From Sweltsa coloradensis (Eukaryota; Arthropoda; Insecta; Plecoptera; Chloroperlidae), in the NCBI GenBank assembly GCA_024449915.1, contig JAMZAV010000316.1:310001-374000 (forward strand): a stretch of DNA of 64,000 nucleotides. Reading direction: 5' to 3'. The notes under the pieces were generated by a model. The model was given only the letters and a program-made list of their open reading frames with translations, searched no databases and was not told where the DNA came from. Position numbers and translations under genes: made by a program. Below are positions 22,672 through 33,380 of the stretch, in pieces; the first letter of the stretch is position 1, and each line of letters begins with the position of its first letter.

Positions 22672-22902
22672 GTCTGCTCCGAGGACAAGCTCTCCCGCAT
22701 CCTGGAGCGCTACCTGCCGTTCAACGCGCACGCCTCCTCCTACACCTGGAAGTTCGAGAGCCGGGTACTCGACATGGATCGAACGCTCGAGGAGAACCGG
22801 ATATCCGACGACCGAGATCTCTTTGAGGAGCTGGGCCTACCTGACGACAGCTACACGCCCGCCCTCTTGCTCTTCTACAACGACGACCTCACCGAACTCT
22901 AG
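22672..22902 (+). CDS. CYB5D1: CYB5D1 exon 3: C-terminal ubiquitin-like part
   Basis: The exon enters in phase 0 after TTGTTCCAG and stops at TAG 22900-22902. It encodes VCSEDKLSRILERYLPFNAH, ASSYTWKFESRVLDMDRTLE and ends TPALLLFYNDDLTEL. The last 15 residues agree closely with the family's ALLLYFNDDLTEL ending. The three exons give 234+219+231 nt, that is 227 residues, the expected full length. It is unusual that the last 65 bp of the exon and 3' flank are repeated downstream (23254-23368). Confidence 0.94.
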   Translation, partial: VCSEDKLSRILERYLPFNAHASSYTWKFESRVLDMDRTLEENRISDDRDLFEELGLPDDSYTPALLLFYNDDLTEL

Positions 22903-22947
22903 CGGCGACTCTGTCAACTACGTCCGCCATCTTGCTCTACTACAACG

Positions 22948-23256
22948 TAGCGAGCCTATATTAACCTAACACAAGAGAGTGCCATATACGGGCGTGGGGC
23001 GGCCATGTTTTTGCCAATGTCACTTTTTTAATTTCGTCACTGCCGTAAAAGTAAACAAATTTGGCTTGAAACAGACGTAACAATGCTGGTTTGTTGTAGG
23101 CCACATATTTTGGTTTACAAGCCTGTTTCAAGCCAAATTGGTTTACTTTTACGGCTGTGACGAAACTAAAAAAGTGACATTGGCAAAAACATGGCCGCCG
23201 TATGCCCGTATCGGCGTATGGCCACTCTCTTGTGTTAGGTTAATAAAGGCTCGCTA
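22948..23256. mobile_element. Foldback hAT MITE in the 3' flank of CYB5D1
   Basis: The element is a long hairpin with arms of about 130 bp, starting TAGCGAGCCTATATTAACCT and ending AGGTTAATAAAGGCTCGCTA. It is flanked on both sides by the identical 8-mer CTACAACG (22940-22947 and 23257-23264). A terminus of the form TAGCG with an 8-bp duplication fits hAT. The right arm supplies an AATAAA at 23242-23247 in the same strand as CYB5D1, about 340 bp after the stop codon. Confidence 0.85.
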
Positions 23257-23368
23257 CTACAACGACGACCTCACTTAACTCTAACGGCGATTCTGTCAAC
23301 TACGTCTGCCATCTTGCTCTACTACAATGACGACCTCACTGAACTCTAGCAACGACTTTGTCAACTAA
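23254..23368 (+). repeat. Two extra tandem copies of the CYB5D1 3' end
   Basis: The unit ACGACGACCTCACT-GAACTCTA plus GTCAACTACGTCTGCCATCT occurs at 22875-22945 (the gene itself), about 23258-23320, and 23318-23368. The hAT MITE interrupts the array at the start of the second unit, so duplication came before insertion. Confidence 0.8.
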
Positions 23369-23672
23369 CCCGGTTTATATATAAATACGTGTTGTTGTAT
23401 TATCACGTGTTATTAATTTATTTGACTGACAAATTCTACGATGCTGGAGTAGAGACGATTTTCGAAGAAACGTAAAACAATACGCTTTTAATTGTCGAAA
23501 TAAATTTAATGGGACAGTTTTATTCCAGCATTTATTATTTATTAGCATGACACTAGTGTACAAATCAATGAGGTACAATAACAAATATCTAGTTGATATA
23601 CTGTATCTCCTAGTCGGGGTCCCTTTCGGTAAAAGTTGGAGATGACCTTGATAGAAACCTTTTTTTACTGCC
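23369..23672. other. AT-rich spacer, no feature recognised
   Basis: No exon, no clear repeat. Confidence 0.5.
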
Positions 23673-24100
23673 AGGAAAACGCCAAAGTCGTTGTTAGACG
23701 AGTGAGTGAGCCTTGTGTTGAGTACCCGGTAGCATTTCCTTTCTTCACCTACCTCAGGCCACCCTAGTCTATCATAGGCTAAAGTGGCGCATTATGGCCT
23801 CACAGTTGACGCGCCCTTATACCAACTATACTTCACAACATTATTTATACCAATATAATTATCAAACTTAAATGCAAATGTTCCCGGGTACTCAACACAT
23901 GACTCACTCACTCGTCTAACAACGACTTTGGCGTTTTCCTAGTCTAGGTGGCTGAGACGCCGTTATACCCGAAATGTGGGAGACATGGGTTCAATCCCCT
24001 GGTCGGGAAAGATTTGTAATTTCTTGATGGTATTTTTTAAAATTATTAAACATGTTTTGAAATAAATATGACGCAGTGTAGTCTATCATCAGCTGTGACG
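23673..24100 (+). mobile_element. Best copy of family D: palindrome plus tRNA-like SINE head
   Basis: Arms AGGAAAACGCCAAAGTCGTT (23673) and AACGACTTTGGCGTTTTCCT (to 23940) with GACGAGTGAGTGAG inside form a terminal inverted repeat of about 60 bp. Directly after it comes CTAGGTGGCTGAGACGCC, then GGGTTCAATCCCCTGGTCGG (B-box-like). The 3' end GCGTTTTCCTAG is the same as that of the HINE family. Confidence 0.65.
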
Positions 24101-24792
24101 AGACTATGGAAAACATAGCCAGTACGAAATACCTGTAAACATTGCAAGGTTTACTCAATCTTCGAGCGGAATTTGGGGGTACTTGAGCGTGCCAGATTCG
24201 ACGCACCTTGGTCACTGCTTGTATTTTTCACAGCCAGTCAAATAACAAACAAAAGATATGTTTTCAAAAACAAAACCATTGTCGTTATAATAATTCTTAC
24301 ACATAGGCACCCTATTTTTCAATTTATTATTTCTTGTAGGTTTAAATCGCAACGAATCTAGCTGATTTTGTCAGCAGTTCTCAGTAAACTCGTACCGAAT
24401 GTCTGTTTAAAATTTCAGCACAATCTGTTCAGCAAATCGGCTGATTTTCGATGAAGGTCTACACACTGAGAGATAGACAGACAGACCCACAGAATCACGG
24501 AAGTGCCATATTTCTTGAATGGAAAATCCTCAGTCGAAGCGACTGAAAACTTTCACATTGACCACAGCCGTCTGGATGGAAAATGAGTGCACTCAATCCA
24601 TACGGCTGTGGCATGGAAAAAAACAACATATAAAATGGCGGTATCCCTATGTTTTTGACGCCCAAACACAAGCTCAAAATTTGCTGTGAAACATTTAAAA
24701 ATGATTGTCATAAACATTTACATAATAGATTTGGAAGGATAAATTGCGCGAAAAAATGCACCAATTAACAAAAAATCGTGGCGCATAGAAAG
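24101..24792. other. Spacer with one short inverted repeat
   Basis: CCACAGCCGT near 24561 and ACGGCTGTGG near 24601 form a small hairpin. The region upstream of 24793 has no obvious TATA box. Nothing else recognised. Confidence 0.5.
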
Positions 24793-24916
24793 ATGGAAAC
24801 AACAAGTATGGACGTAAGAGTCTCTCCTGGTCGCCTAGACCGAGCTAAGTTTAAAGTGGTCGACAAGATGCAGCGAGTAACGCGACCCTTTGCTAGCTCC
24901 CTGGAGGACTGGATAG
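24793..24916 (+). CDS. Putative first coding exon of an unidentified gene
   Basis: An ATG at 24793 opens METTSMDVRVSPGRLDRAKF, then KVVDKMQRVTRPFASSLEDW, ending at a strong donor GTGAGTG at 24917 in phase 1. The amino-acid composition and GC content look coding, unlike the surrounding DNA. I do not recognise the family. The likely next exon is not visible: downstream is LINE sequence. The words CAACAAGTATGGACGT occur both in this exon (24799) and just past its donor (24924), a short duplication. It could be an old pseudogene exon. Confidence 0.35.
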
Positions 24917-25040
24917 GTGAGTGCCAACAAGTATGGACGTTACTATTATATGTGGGGGAGGAAGACCCTTGCTGGATAGATCCAGCCACAGGGGGGGTGT
25001 TTCTCACGTTGATGGCCAGAGCTCGCCTCTAGTTTCAGTG

Positions 25041-26118
25041 AGTAACAATCAATTGCACCTGAATGATAAAAAAACACAACTACTTAATTTCAGACTAAAA
25101 TCAAATATAGCACTGTTAATTCCACACCTAACTGTTCAAAAGGGCACAATAACAACTGTAAGTGAATGTAACTTCTTGGGATTATGCACGGATAACACTT
25201 TAACGTGGCAACCACATATTGATAAGCTTTGTAGGCGACTAAACTCTAGCACATATGCTATCCGTATGCTATCCACTCTTGCAAGCTCAGAGATAACTAG
25301 AGTAGCTTACTTTGCTAATTTCCACTCAATTCTATCCTATGGAATACTTTCTTGGGGAACAACGTATAAAAACTTGATTAATCGAGTGCTAATTTTGCAG
25401 AAACGTGCCATTAGAATATTAGGCAAGCTTGGGCACCGCGCTAGCTGTCGCGATATGTTTAAAGAGCTCAAAATACTAACAGTTACAAATGTCTACATAC
25501 ACAGCGCAGCTTGCTTTGTGATTGACAACCCGGAACACTTCAAAAACTTAATTCAACATGACCATAATACAAGACACAAAACCTCACTTCAGTATCCCTC
25601 CCATAAAACCACTCATCTCGAAAAACATATATACTATATGGGACGAAGAATTTATAATGCTCTTGCGACTAAAATAATAAACCTTGATATATTAAGACCT
25701 AACCTTCGAAAGAAACGAATAAAGCAGTTTCTCATAGAAACCCCTTATTATAATCTAGATGAGTTTTTCATGTAAATACATCTTGATACTATACCGGTAG
25801 TCTATTGTCACACACTGTCCCGATTGTAAATACCATTTCCTTCTGGCAGAATAACTGCACAAACCCACAGTCATTTCAATGTATCAAGTACACATCTACT
25901 TAACTAAATAGGTATCTATTATGTTTCCTTTAATTAATCTTCCATTTCTATGTTTAAATTTTAGAATATTATTTGTATTGTGTATTATATTATTGTTTGT
26001 ATTTATAATATGTAAAATGGTTAGGTGGAAGAACAATCCATATCGATTGAACCTCGCCATTTTTGTTGTAACCATAATATTGTAACAACAGAATAAAGAA
26101 CTACTACTACTACTACTA
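25041..26118 (+). mobile_element. LINE 3' fragment with a CTA-repeat tail
   Basis: An open frame to 25775 encodes the C-terminal part of a non-LTR reverse transcriptase: FLGLCTDNTLTWQPHIDKL, then RVAYFANFHSILSYGILSWG, LQKRAIRILGKLGHRASCRD and MGRRIYNAL. This region follows the catalytic fingers/palm, which are missing, so the copy is 5'-truncated. After an AT-rich 3' region with AATAAAG it ends in CTACTACTACTACTACTA at about 26101. The layout suggests the Jockey/CR1 group. A related but different copy is at 34083. Confidence 0.85.
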
Positions 26119-27135
26119 ATACCTACATATACTAGCTGATGTTTGCGACATAGACTTTGCCTATTTTCACGCTTCCTGCGTTCGGCAGAGGAATACCCTG
26201 GACCACTTCTACCCCAGGCCTAGACGGGCGCACATTAGCCTCTCTTGTCTTCACCAAAGTCCATTGAGCTCTGGTAGTCGTCGTCGAGTATCCCCTCCAC
26301 TATTTCCTAGCCACCTCCCTGACGATAACCACGATGTGAGAACCTCCTTCCCTTGCCTATGACTGTTTCTGTCCTTCCTACATCCGACTCTAGTGGCACA
26401 CTATGACCTAAGGGCGACGCGCCCTTTCACCAAATAAACCAAGAAACACAACCACCATAAACCACTGTTCAGAACTTGTATAAGGTGCGGGCCTGGGTAC
26501 CCTTGATCCCTACTAGATGGCACTGCTGCTCATTTGTTTCCCGAATCATGTTCGGACATGTTCGGTTGATCTCGTCGGGGCCTGGGTACCCACGATCCAT
26601 ACTAGATGGCACTGCTGGTCATTTGTTTCGGTTGAATCTAAAGGCCGACTTTGCTAACCTTCCCCCACCACCGCGCGCTCACGGCTCGCTTGCGATGCCA
26701 CTATATACGTTTATTTTTTGTTTATTTTTTAATAATAGTTAATAGAACTACTTTCCGGGTAAAAGTAATTTATATTTTAAATAGAAACGTTAAGGTTTTG
26801 AAGGTTTTTTTATTTTATTTCCTCAGTCAATAAGGTTAACTATTTCTTTGAACTGAGCGGCAGACATTATGTGATGCGCGCGCATACTGAGACGGGTTAG
26901 CATGGTGCGCGCGCCACGCTAGACAGAGAGGGGAAAGGTTAGCCAAGTCGGCACCAAGGTCCCCTGTATCTACTCCTAGCGGAGGTCTTACGAAGCCGTA
27001 AAGTAAGGTCATCCAGACGCGAAATTAGAAGCCATCTTGGATCACAAACCACCTTGTTTCGTCATGGCGCCCACTACTCTGCGTTGTATTTGGTGTTGTG
27101 TTTTTATTTATATTTGAGCATATTCTCTCATTCAA
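26119..27135. repeat. Repeats and a possible promoter region
   Basis: At 26490-26640 a unit of about 95 bp containing GGGCCTGGGTACCC and ACTAGATGGCACTGCTG is present twice in tandem. CCCGAATCATGTTCGGACAT recurs at 31546-31566. From 26870 to 27070 the DNA is GC-rich with GCCATCTTGG and CATGGCGCCC words, resembling a TATA-less promoter in front of the THAP exon. Confidence 0.5.
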
Positions 27136-27283
27136 ATGACGGGGTGTGTAGCACCAAATTGTTCGGAAAGCTCCAGGGAAGGTGTTAGACTATTTAGATT
27201 TCCTTCTTCTCCGAGAAGAAGAGCTAAATGGGTCTAAAATTGCAGGCGTGATGGACAGCATTGACAGCTCCAGATTGAGTGAG
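27136..27283 (+). pseudogene. THAP-type zinc-finger exon broken by one base
   Basis: ATG at 27136 opens MTGCVAPNC, a Cys-x4-Cys pair close to the start as in THAP domains, then GVRLFRFPSSPRRRAKWV, the family's FP and W positions. A TAA follows at 27235-27237. Skipping the T at 27235 gives KIAGVMDSIDSSRLSE up to a good donor, GTATGT, at 27284. The expected Cys-x2-His and AVPTIF parts would be in the next exon, which I could not find. It could be a decayed host gene, a fragment of a P-like transposase (which also carry THAP domains), or an intact gene with a sequencing error. Confidence 0.6.
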
Positions 27284-28560
27284 GTATGTAGCTAACCTAG
27301 CGTATTGCAATTATATTTTTATGTTCTGTATTTAGACTGGTATAGACTCTTGGCCCTCAGCAAGAGTTTAGAGTTTTACATATTTAATTAGGCCTAGGTG
27401 GGCATATTCTTTGGCAGGCTAGAGGAGAGCCCTAGGCCTAGCCTAGGCCCACTTTGGCAGGCTAGGGGCTAGGCCCCAAATACTAGCCGCCTAGGCTTAG
27501 GCCTATATTTATTACATGGCAAATTCATAATGAGTACTTTACTAAATCAAGGGATAGGGCCTAGGCCTACACTAAACCAAGGGATAGGGCCTAGGCCTAA
27601 CCCTAGGCTTTGTGTGATCCCTTCTCCATAGGCCTAGCCCTAGGCTAAGGCCTAGGACCTTGGCTAGGACCTTGGCCAAGTGATTTACACAAAGACCTGG
27701 TCATAAAGGGTTTAGGTAGGCCTACAAACAAAACAACCCCAATTCAACATAGGGCTAGCTAGGCTCTAGCAGATTAGTTAGGCCTAGCCTCTGAGGCTAA
27801 CGGTACCGGTACCTAGCACTGGCCTTCAATAGGTTAATTGAACGTAGGCCTAGGCCTACAAAACAAACTCCGTAGCTCCGGCTAAATTAGCAGGCTGTCA
27901 ATCTATCTTGTTGTTGTTGTCGTCTCTCACTCCTGCAGTTGGTCAAGGACCGGTGGCATTTTCTAGGCGGCTAGTATTTGGGGCGTAGATCTAGGGCCTA
28001 AGCCCCTAGCCTGCCTGTGTAAATCAATTCTGTAGGTCTAGGGCCTCCCTAGTCAATTAGTCAAGCCTACTGTAAAAATAGAACACAACGTAATTGTCCC
28101 TTAGGGCAACTTTACCCCGTTACCGTAGCTACGGTTAAAATAGCAGTCGTAAATTTACCGTCACAGGCCTAGCTGCTAGCCCTAGTTTACAGCTAAAATT
28201 GATCATGTAAATTTTCCGTAGCTAACTGTTAAATAGCCGCAGGGTATTTTGTATGGCAAATTGCATGTGGGATGTAGGCCTACATGAAGTAGGGCCTACA
28301 TCTGGTTTGTTTTGCTATCTTAAGCCCTACCCTTACGAACCCTGGATCCAAAAGGCCTACGGTTCTCTACTCCCTATGATTAATTTGGTTATTGTGCCGA
28401 ACAGCACTAGGCGATTTGGTAAAAGTTAGTTTGAACCGAACATGTCCAAATTAAAGTATGTAGGCCTAGGCCTATCTATGCCTACCAAATATAAGCTCCC
28501 GCACTCTTGCGCAATACCGCAATACTCCCTGGACCCTCTTCAACTTTGCATTTATAAATA
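27284..28560. repeat. TAGGCCTA-rich stretch
   Basis: Dense AGGCCTAGGCCT-like words in both phases (for example 27388-27800 and 28445-28475). CCTAGGC palindromes recur. No exon was identified. Confidence 0.7.
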
Positions 28561-28625
28561 ATTAAATAAATAAATTTGTATTTAGAGTCTACCCACTCAG
28601 TTATAACTGATTTTCAGTGGGACAA
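28561..28625 (-). repeat. Retroposon 3' end with hairpin and ATTT tail (family H)
   Basis: On the minus strand CCCACTGAAAATCAGTTATA, then ACTGAGTGGGTAGACTCT, then a tail of AAATTTATTTATTTATTT. CCCACT and AGTGGG pair to make a stem just before the tail. The same structure is present at 41358-41425. Confidence 0.6.
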
Positions 28626-28839
28626 GTCCTTCCATATGTAGAAGCATGGGATGTCGTATGCGGCAAGTTTAGGCACAATCGCATAATTACCATAAATTGA
28701 CCTAGGCCTACGGCTACGGATAAGCCTTAGGCCTAGTTGTAGCCATGGATTTGGACTATTTAGTATTTATTCTTGTTAAGATTTAGATACATTATTCCTT
28801 TCTTGTCCACAGGAACACAACAACAAGCCTCCACTCCAG

Positions 28840-29035
28840 TGCCACCCGTGCAAGACAGCCAGCCTCCAGTGCAAGACAACCAGCCTTCAGTGTAGACAAC
28901 CAGCCACCAGTGCAAGACAACCAGCCACCTGTGCAGGACAACCAGCCACCCGTGTAGACAACCAGCCCCCGTGCAATACAAACAGCCTCACTGTAGGACA
29001 ACCAGCCTTCAGTGTAGGACAATCGGCCACCAGTG
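28840..29035 (+). repeat. 21-bp minisatellite, QDNQPPV-type coding repeat, broken
   Basis: GTGCAAGACAACCAGCCACC-like units repeat about nine times. In one frame they read VQDSQPPVQDNQPSV and then a stop, since two units have GTGTAGACAACC in place of GTGCAAGACAACC. A possible acceptor (TTGTCCACAG) precedes it at about 28803-28812. It may be the remains of a later exon of the THAP-type gene upstream, but that link is only by position and strand. Confidence 0.55.
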
Positions 29036-29269
29036 AACATGAAAGATCGAACGACAAAGATTTTTACTACCTAGTGGGTTTCGGAACTAAAAATTGTTTT
29101 ATTTGTGGTTTGTCTGTGGTCATCAAATTATTTACGGTCACTATACTGCTACTGTAACTGTAACAAGGCTTTTCCAAGCAAGGTTGCCTCTAACTTCTCA
29201 GCCATTTGGAATATCGGTTGCCGCCTGTCGGTTAATGCTGGGTTTGAGAGTTGATAGGCCCTACTGCGG

Positions 29270-29530
29270 TGCAGGTACCGGTAGGCCTACACTTCGGTGC
29301 ACTTCCGGAAAAATTTTGAACACAATATTCCCTGTGGGGAAGTTTCTTCTTTACTCGTGTCATGTGCCAATTAGAAAAACTTTTTGAAGACAATTCTCCA
29401 AAAAGTATTTTCAGGTAGGCCTAGGCCTGGCTACTTACACTTCACTGCACTTCCATAAAATTGTGGACATAATTTTCCCTTTGGGGAAGTATTCTATTCT
29501 TTACTTGTGTCGTGTGCCAATGAGAAAAAC
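29270..29530. repeat. Tandem duplication of about 125 bp
   Basis: GTGCACTTCCGGAAAAATTT and TGCACTTCCATAAAATTGTG start two units that continue TTCCCTGTGGGGAAGT or TTCCCTTTGGGGAAGT and end GTGCCAATTAGAAAAACT or GTGCCAATGAGAAAAACT. Confidence 0.7.
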
Positions 29531-30675
29531 TATTTTATTTATATTTTGTCATCTCATTGAAAGTGATAAAGCTTGCTTGGTATCTCTTTGAAAGGAGTCT
29601 CATATTAAAAAATTATATAATTTGCAGAATTTTTTAATTTTTAAAAAGTTATGATTTAGGCCAATATAGGCCTAATATATAAATAAAATATAATAACCAA
29701 GCTATAAAAACTTTCTCATTCTCAAGTCTCATTGATAGGTTGGCCAAATATATCAGCTTGTAAAAAACCATGTCAAACATGTTTTCAATAATTTGTTTTG
29801 AATGGGCCTCCAGGCCTATGCTTGGACTTGTATTATAATTTATACAATCTTTTTTACTGTTTTTACTAGAGTTGCCATTCATATCAATGAAGATCCATGT
29901 TGTAGTCCCACACCTAATCTAGTTTACCGGTACCGGTACTAGTCCTACCTAGGCTATGCTTTTTATTGTAGGCAACTTAAATTAATTAATGGACCTGTTA
30001 CATTTATAATAAAATCATGATTTTTTTAGTTTGAATTAGCCTACTATAGATTATTATTCCAACCATTATTCCACCCTTCCTTAGAAATTCCTTGCAATTC
30101 GTATTTTTTTATTTCCATTGACAGGTATAAAGTTGTACATAATATGGATATTGTCAAAACATTTAGCCAAAGCAAAAGCATATTATAAGTTCTAAGGTAC
30201 AGATAATAAAAGATGGAGCCTACAAGATAAATATTAATATTAAAAGCACTGAGTATTGCATGACATTTTATTGTATTTTATTTTGTAATGTGGACCCATT
30301 GTACAGTATGTCGTTTGGGGTAGGCCTATATTACATGTCAAAACCTAAAAATATATCCTCGATCACCTAGGTACTCTTCCTTGACTTGTCCCACCTGCTT
30401 TACATGCACTGTTACACCCAACTAGTATGTTTCATTGTTTTCCCTGCCCCCCTTTGAAAATCATCAATGATAAGCCTACCTGAAGATTTGGACTAAAATA
30501 CAGGTTGAAGGATGCATAATCTCAAATTATTATTGGGATTTGTTTTATACTATAACCTGGGACCTGGCAGTGTGCTTCTGTTTTGGATAAATATCATATT
30601 TATTATTAATAAATGGCCATTCTCCCATACATCTCCGTTATTAATAACATTGCAAAATCATTGAAGTACGGTAAG
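29531..30675. other. AT-rich intergenic DNA, no feature recognised
   Basis: No supported exon on either strand; scattered TAGGCCTA words. Confidence 0.5.
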
Positions 30676-31175
30676 TTTGAAGTTACAAAGTTGGCCATTC
30701 CAGAAGATTGGGGCTAGGAAACGTTGAGGCCTGCCTTGTTCCCTGATCTGATACAAATAAAATATATAGCCCATTATTTTTTCTGTAGTAAAATTTCATT
30801 ATATGGGCCTAATATTATCATGCAAGTAACTTTGAAGTTACAAAGTTGGCCATTCCAGATGATTTGGATTTGGCCTTGGAAACGTTAGGGCCTACCCCAT
30901 TGTTCCCTGGTCTGATAAAAATAAAAATATAGCCCATTATGTTTCTGTAATACAAGGCAATGTAGCATTTAATTAGGCCTATAATCTTATCATTCAAGTA
31001 GGCCTACAAGTTTGAAGTTACAAAATAAGGCCATTCCAGATGATTGGGATTGGATGATTTTGTCTTGGAAACATTACCATATTGTTCCTTGATACAAATA
31101 AAATACAGTATAGCCTCTTATTTTATGTAGCAAAAGGCTATGTAGCATTTCATTAAGCCTAAACAAGGTCTATAT
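30676..31175 (+). repeat. Three tandem copies of a 160-185 bp unit
   Basis: Each copy begins TTTGAAGTTACAAA, continues with GGCCATTCCAGA and a TTGGAAACGTT-like block, then TTGTTCC, then TAGCCCATTAT. The starts are near 30676, 30830 and 31011. No coding frame; a small satellite-like array. Confidence 0.8.
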
Positions 31176-33380
31176 AGGCCGAAGGCAAAATATATGCCAG
31201 CATTATAATATTATTATCATTTTAATTTGATTTTAAATTATTTTCTGCATTATTTTGTTCAGATAATTAAGCCTATTTACGCGACGCTTAATGCTTATAC
31301 TGATACAATAATTAATGCTGTGTTAATGCGCTTCAAATTGAGTATCTTCCCGTGGACAATGCATTCGCGGGCCGCGGCCAAGTTTAAATTCGCCGCGAAT
31401 TTACCCACAGTTGTGATCCATCATGGCGGCCCCATAGTGGAAGTGTATCGGACGACCTTACTTGGCCATCGGCCTGTGCGCGGCAGCGAAGCCTAGCGGA
31501 AATCCAGTGGACCTTGAGTCGGCACGATGTCATATTAATTTGTTTCCCGAATCATGTTCGGACATGTTCGGTTGATCTCGTCGACTCATTCGATTCGACT
31601 AATCGACATCTCAAGGTCGGCCACGAAGGGTGAGCTGCACGCAATGAGAGGATCGCGTGAGCAGGGAGCTAGTACATTAACCTATAATATCGACATGCCT
31701 AACCTACATTTGAACGTATTTGTCGAGTGCTAGGGGTATGGACAGCCACAGTTCACACGTAGGCCGCAGCCAGAGCGACCGAGTCTGTTCTGTAAGTATT
31801 GGGGCGAAATTAATACATTACACAGTATTGTATCATAATACTGACAGTGTTGGCTCGGGCGTAAAGCGCACGACTCTGATTCGGGAGGTCCCGGGTTCAA
31901 ATCCCGTCGAGACCGGCAACCCTGACTGAAGGTTTTCTCCGCGGTTTTCCTAAGTCGTAAATACGAATGCAAGGGATTGAGTCCTCTTAAACAGTGCTCG
32001 GATATCCCTTCTCATTGTTATACACAAACATAGTTATAGACACTTAAAGAGAACCATGAACTGCACCCTGGGCAGGCTTTATTAATAAATAATATATTTA
32101 TTAATAAAGTTAATATTTAATACAAATTATTCAGAGTTAAAAAACCCATCCCGATCGGGGTTCGAACTCGAGTCTCCCACATTCTAGGTAGGCGCATTGT
32201 TTTAAAAAAAGTATTATGTATGGCCAATTACAAAAATACAACACGAGCCACTGAATCGATAAAATATCATCACAAAAGCGAAGTAAAATTTTTATAGTAT
32301 CAGCGTTTGAGCCCGGCACCTCCACCATGAACTTGTAACTCACCTTCTCCCCTCGCCACCCAGAAAGCACGGCTGCGTATTGTTATATAAACATCCATCA
32401 AACAGAGCAGCCTACCATCTTGTTTTGTTTAATTGCACAATAATAATATAATTGATAAAAAATGATTTTAAATACATTTTTATTGAGAAACCTGCATGCC
32501 TCTCTGCAGATGTCTAACTAGGTATTTGGAATTTGGACAGTTGGAAACGGAATGTCCGAGGGCTGCAGATGACATGATCCCTCGGATAACTTCCTGTCAG
32601 GATTGCCGGTGAAGAGATTCGAACCCGCGACATACCGAATCAGGGTCTCCCGCTTCACGCTTGAGTCACCACTCTAGTGTTATGAGTTGAGTAAAGTAGA
32701 TTTGTCTGGTGACAAAGAAGGTGTTGTAGGTCGAAAATAATTACCATGCGATAAGAAATAATGAGGTTTTTTAGGTAATAGGTCTAGGAATTATTCAAAA
32801 CACTGCTGTAATGTGTCACTGAATTGTAAAGTGTCTGTGCCTACTTTGTTTTGCTGTAGTTAGGCATAAGAACACATCGTAGCACCATGTTAGCGCTGTG
32901 TGTGGAATGGACTCGTGGATGTCGTGAGTAGCTAACTTGGTCGTAAGAAAATCTTCTGCCTGAAGTGGGATTCGAACCCAGGACCTGTCAATGGTAGGAG
33001 GAATAACTAATTAACACTCTTGTTTTTGTGTATGGGGGGGGCGAATATTTTTGTATCGCCAAAAGATCAATGGTAAGCCCGACTTATATTGTTGAAAGGG
33101 GTATGTGGGTAGTCAGTGGTCATACAAAAATAATATATGGGTAAACGCTCTTTCTTGGGTAAAATACATGATTGTGAATAGCAGGGGGGGGGGGGGTCTG
33201 GGGGAAAGCCCCCAGCTAATGCAACCTTCTTGTCCTCTTTCCCTTAGAATCAGTTACCGCACCATTGTAGATGTCTCCTTGCTGCCTTGTGTTTCTGAAG
33301 TGTAGGTAGAGGCTTTGGTAGAAAACCCAAAGGTAGAGATAGGATCCCCCGGCATGAGGAAGAAGATGGTAGAAAAAGAG
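31176..33380. repeat. Intergenic DNA with several tRNA-like SINE heads
   Basis: Plus strand at 31850-31920: GTTGGCTCGGGCGTAAAGCG then GGTCCCGGGTTCAAATCCCG. Minus strand at 32590-32690: AGTGGTGACTCAAGCGTGAA then GCGGGTTCGAATC. Both share CCGGCAA-CCTGAC after the B box, so they are one SINE family. Minus-strand partial copies are at 32140-32200 and 32945-32990. None folds as a clean tRNA. GC-rich DNA at 31360-31500 may be promoter-like (ATCATGGCGGCC). Confidence 0.55.

Noticed and set aside
28760..29040. Minus-strand frames rich in CTGGWLS repeats
   Set aside because: These are the reverse reading of the 21-bp minisatellite. The plus-strand frame has better composition, and even that is broken.
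31850..31920. A tRNA gene candidate with GGTTCAAATCC
   Set aside because: The acceptor stem does not pair well, and a related copy with the same 3' extension lies at 32590-32690. It is better explained as a SINE head.
32945..32990. tRNA-like 3' half on the minus strand (GGGTTCGAATCCC)
   Set aside because: Only the T-arm side is present; no D-arm or anticodon arm can be placed.
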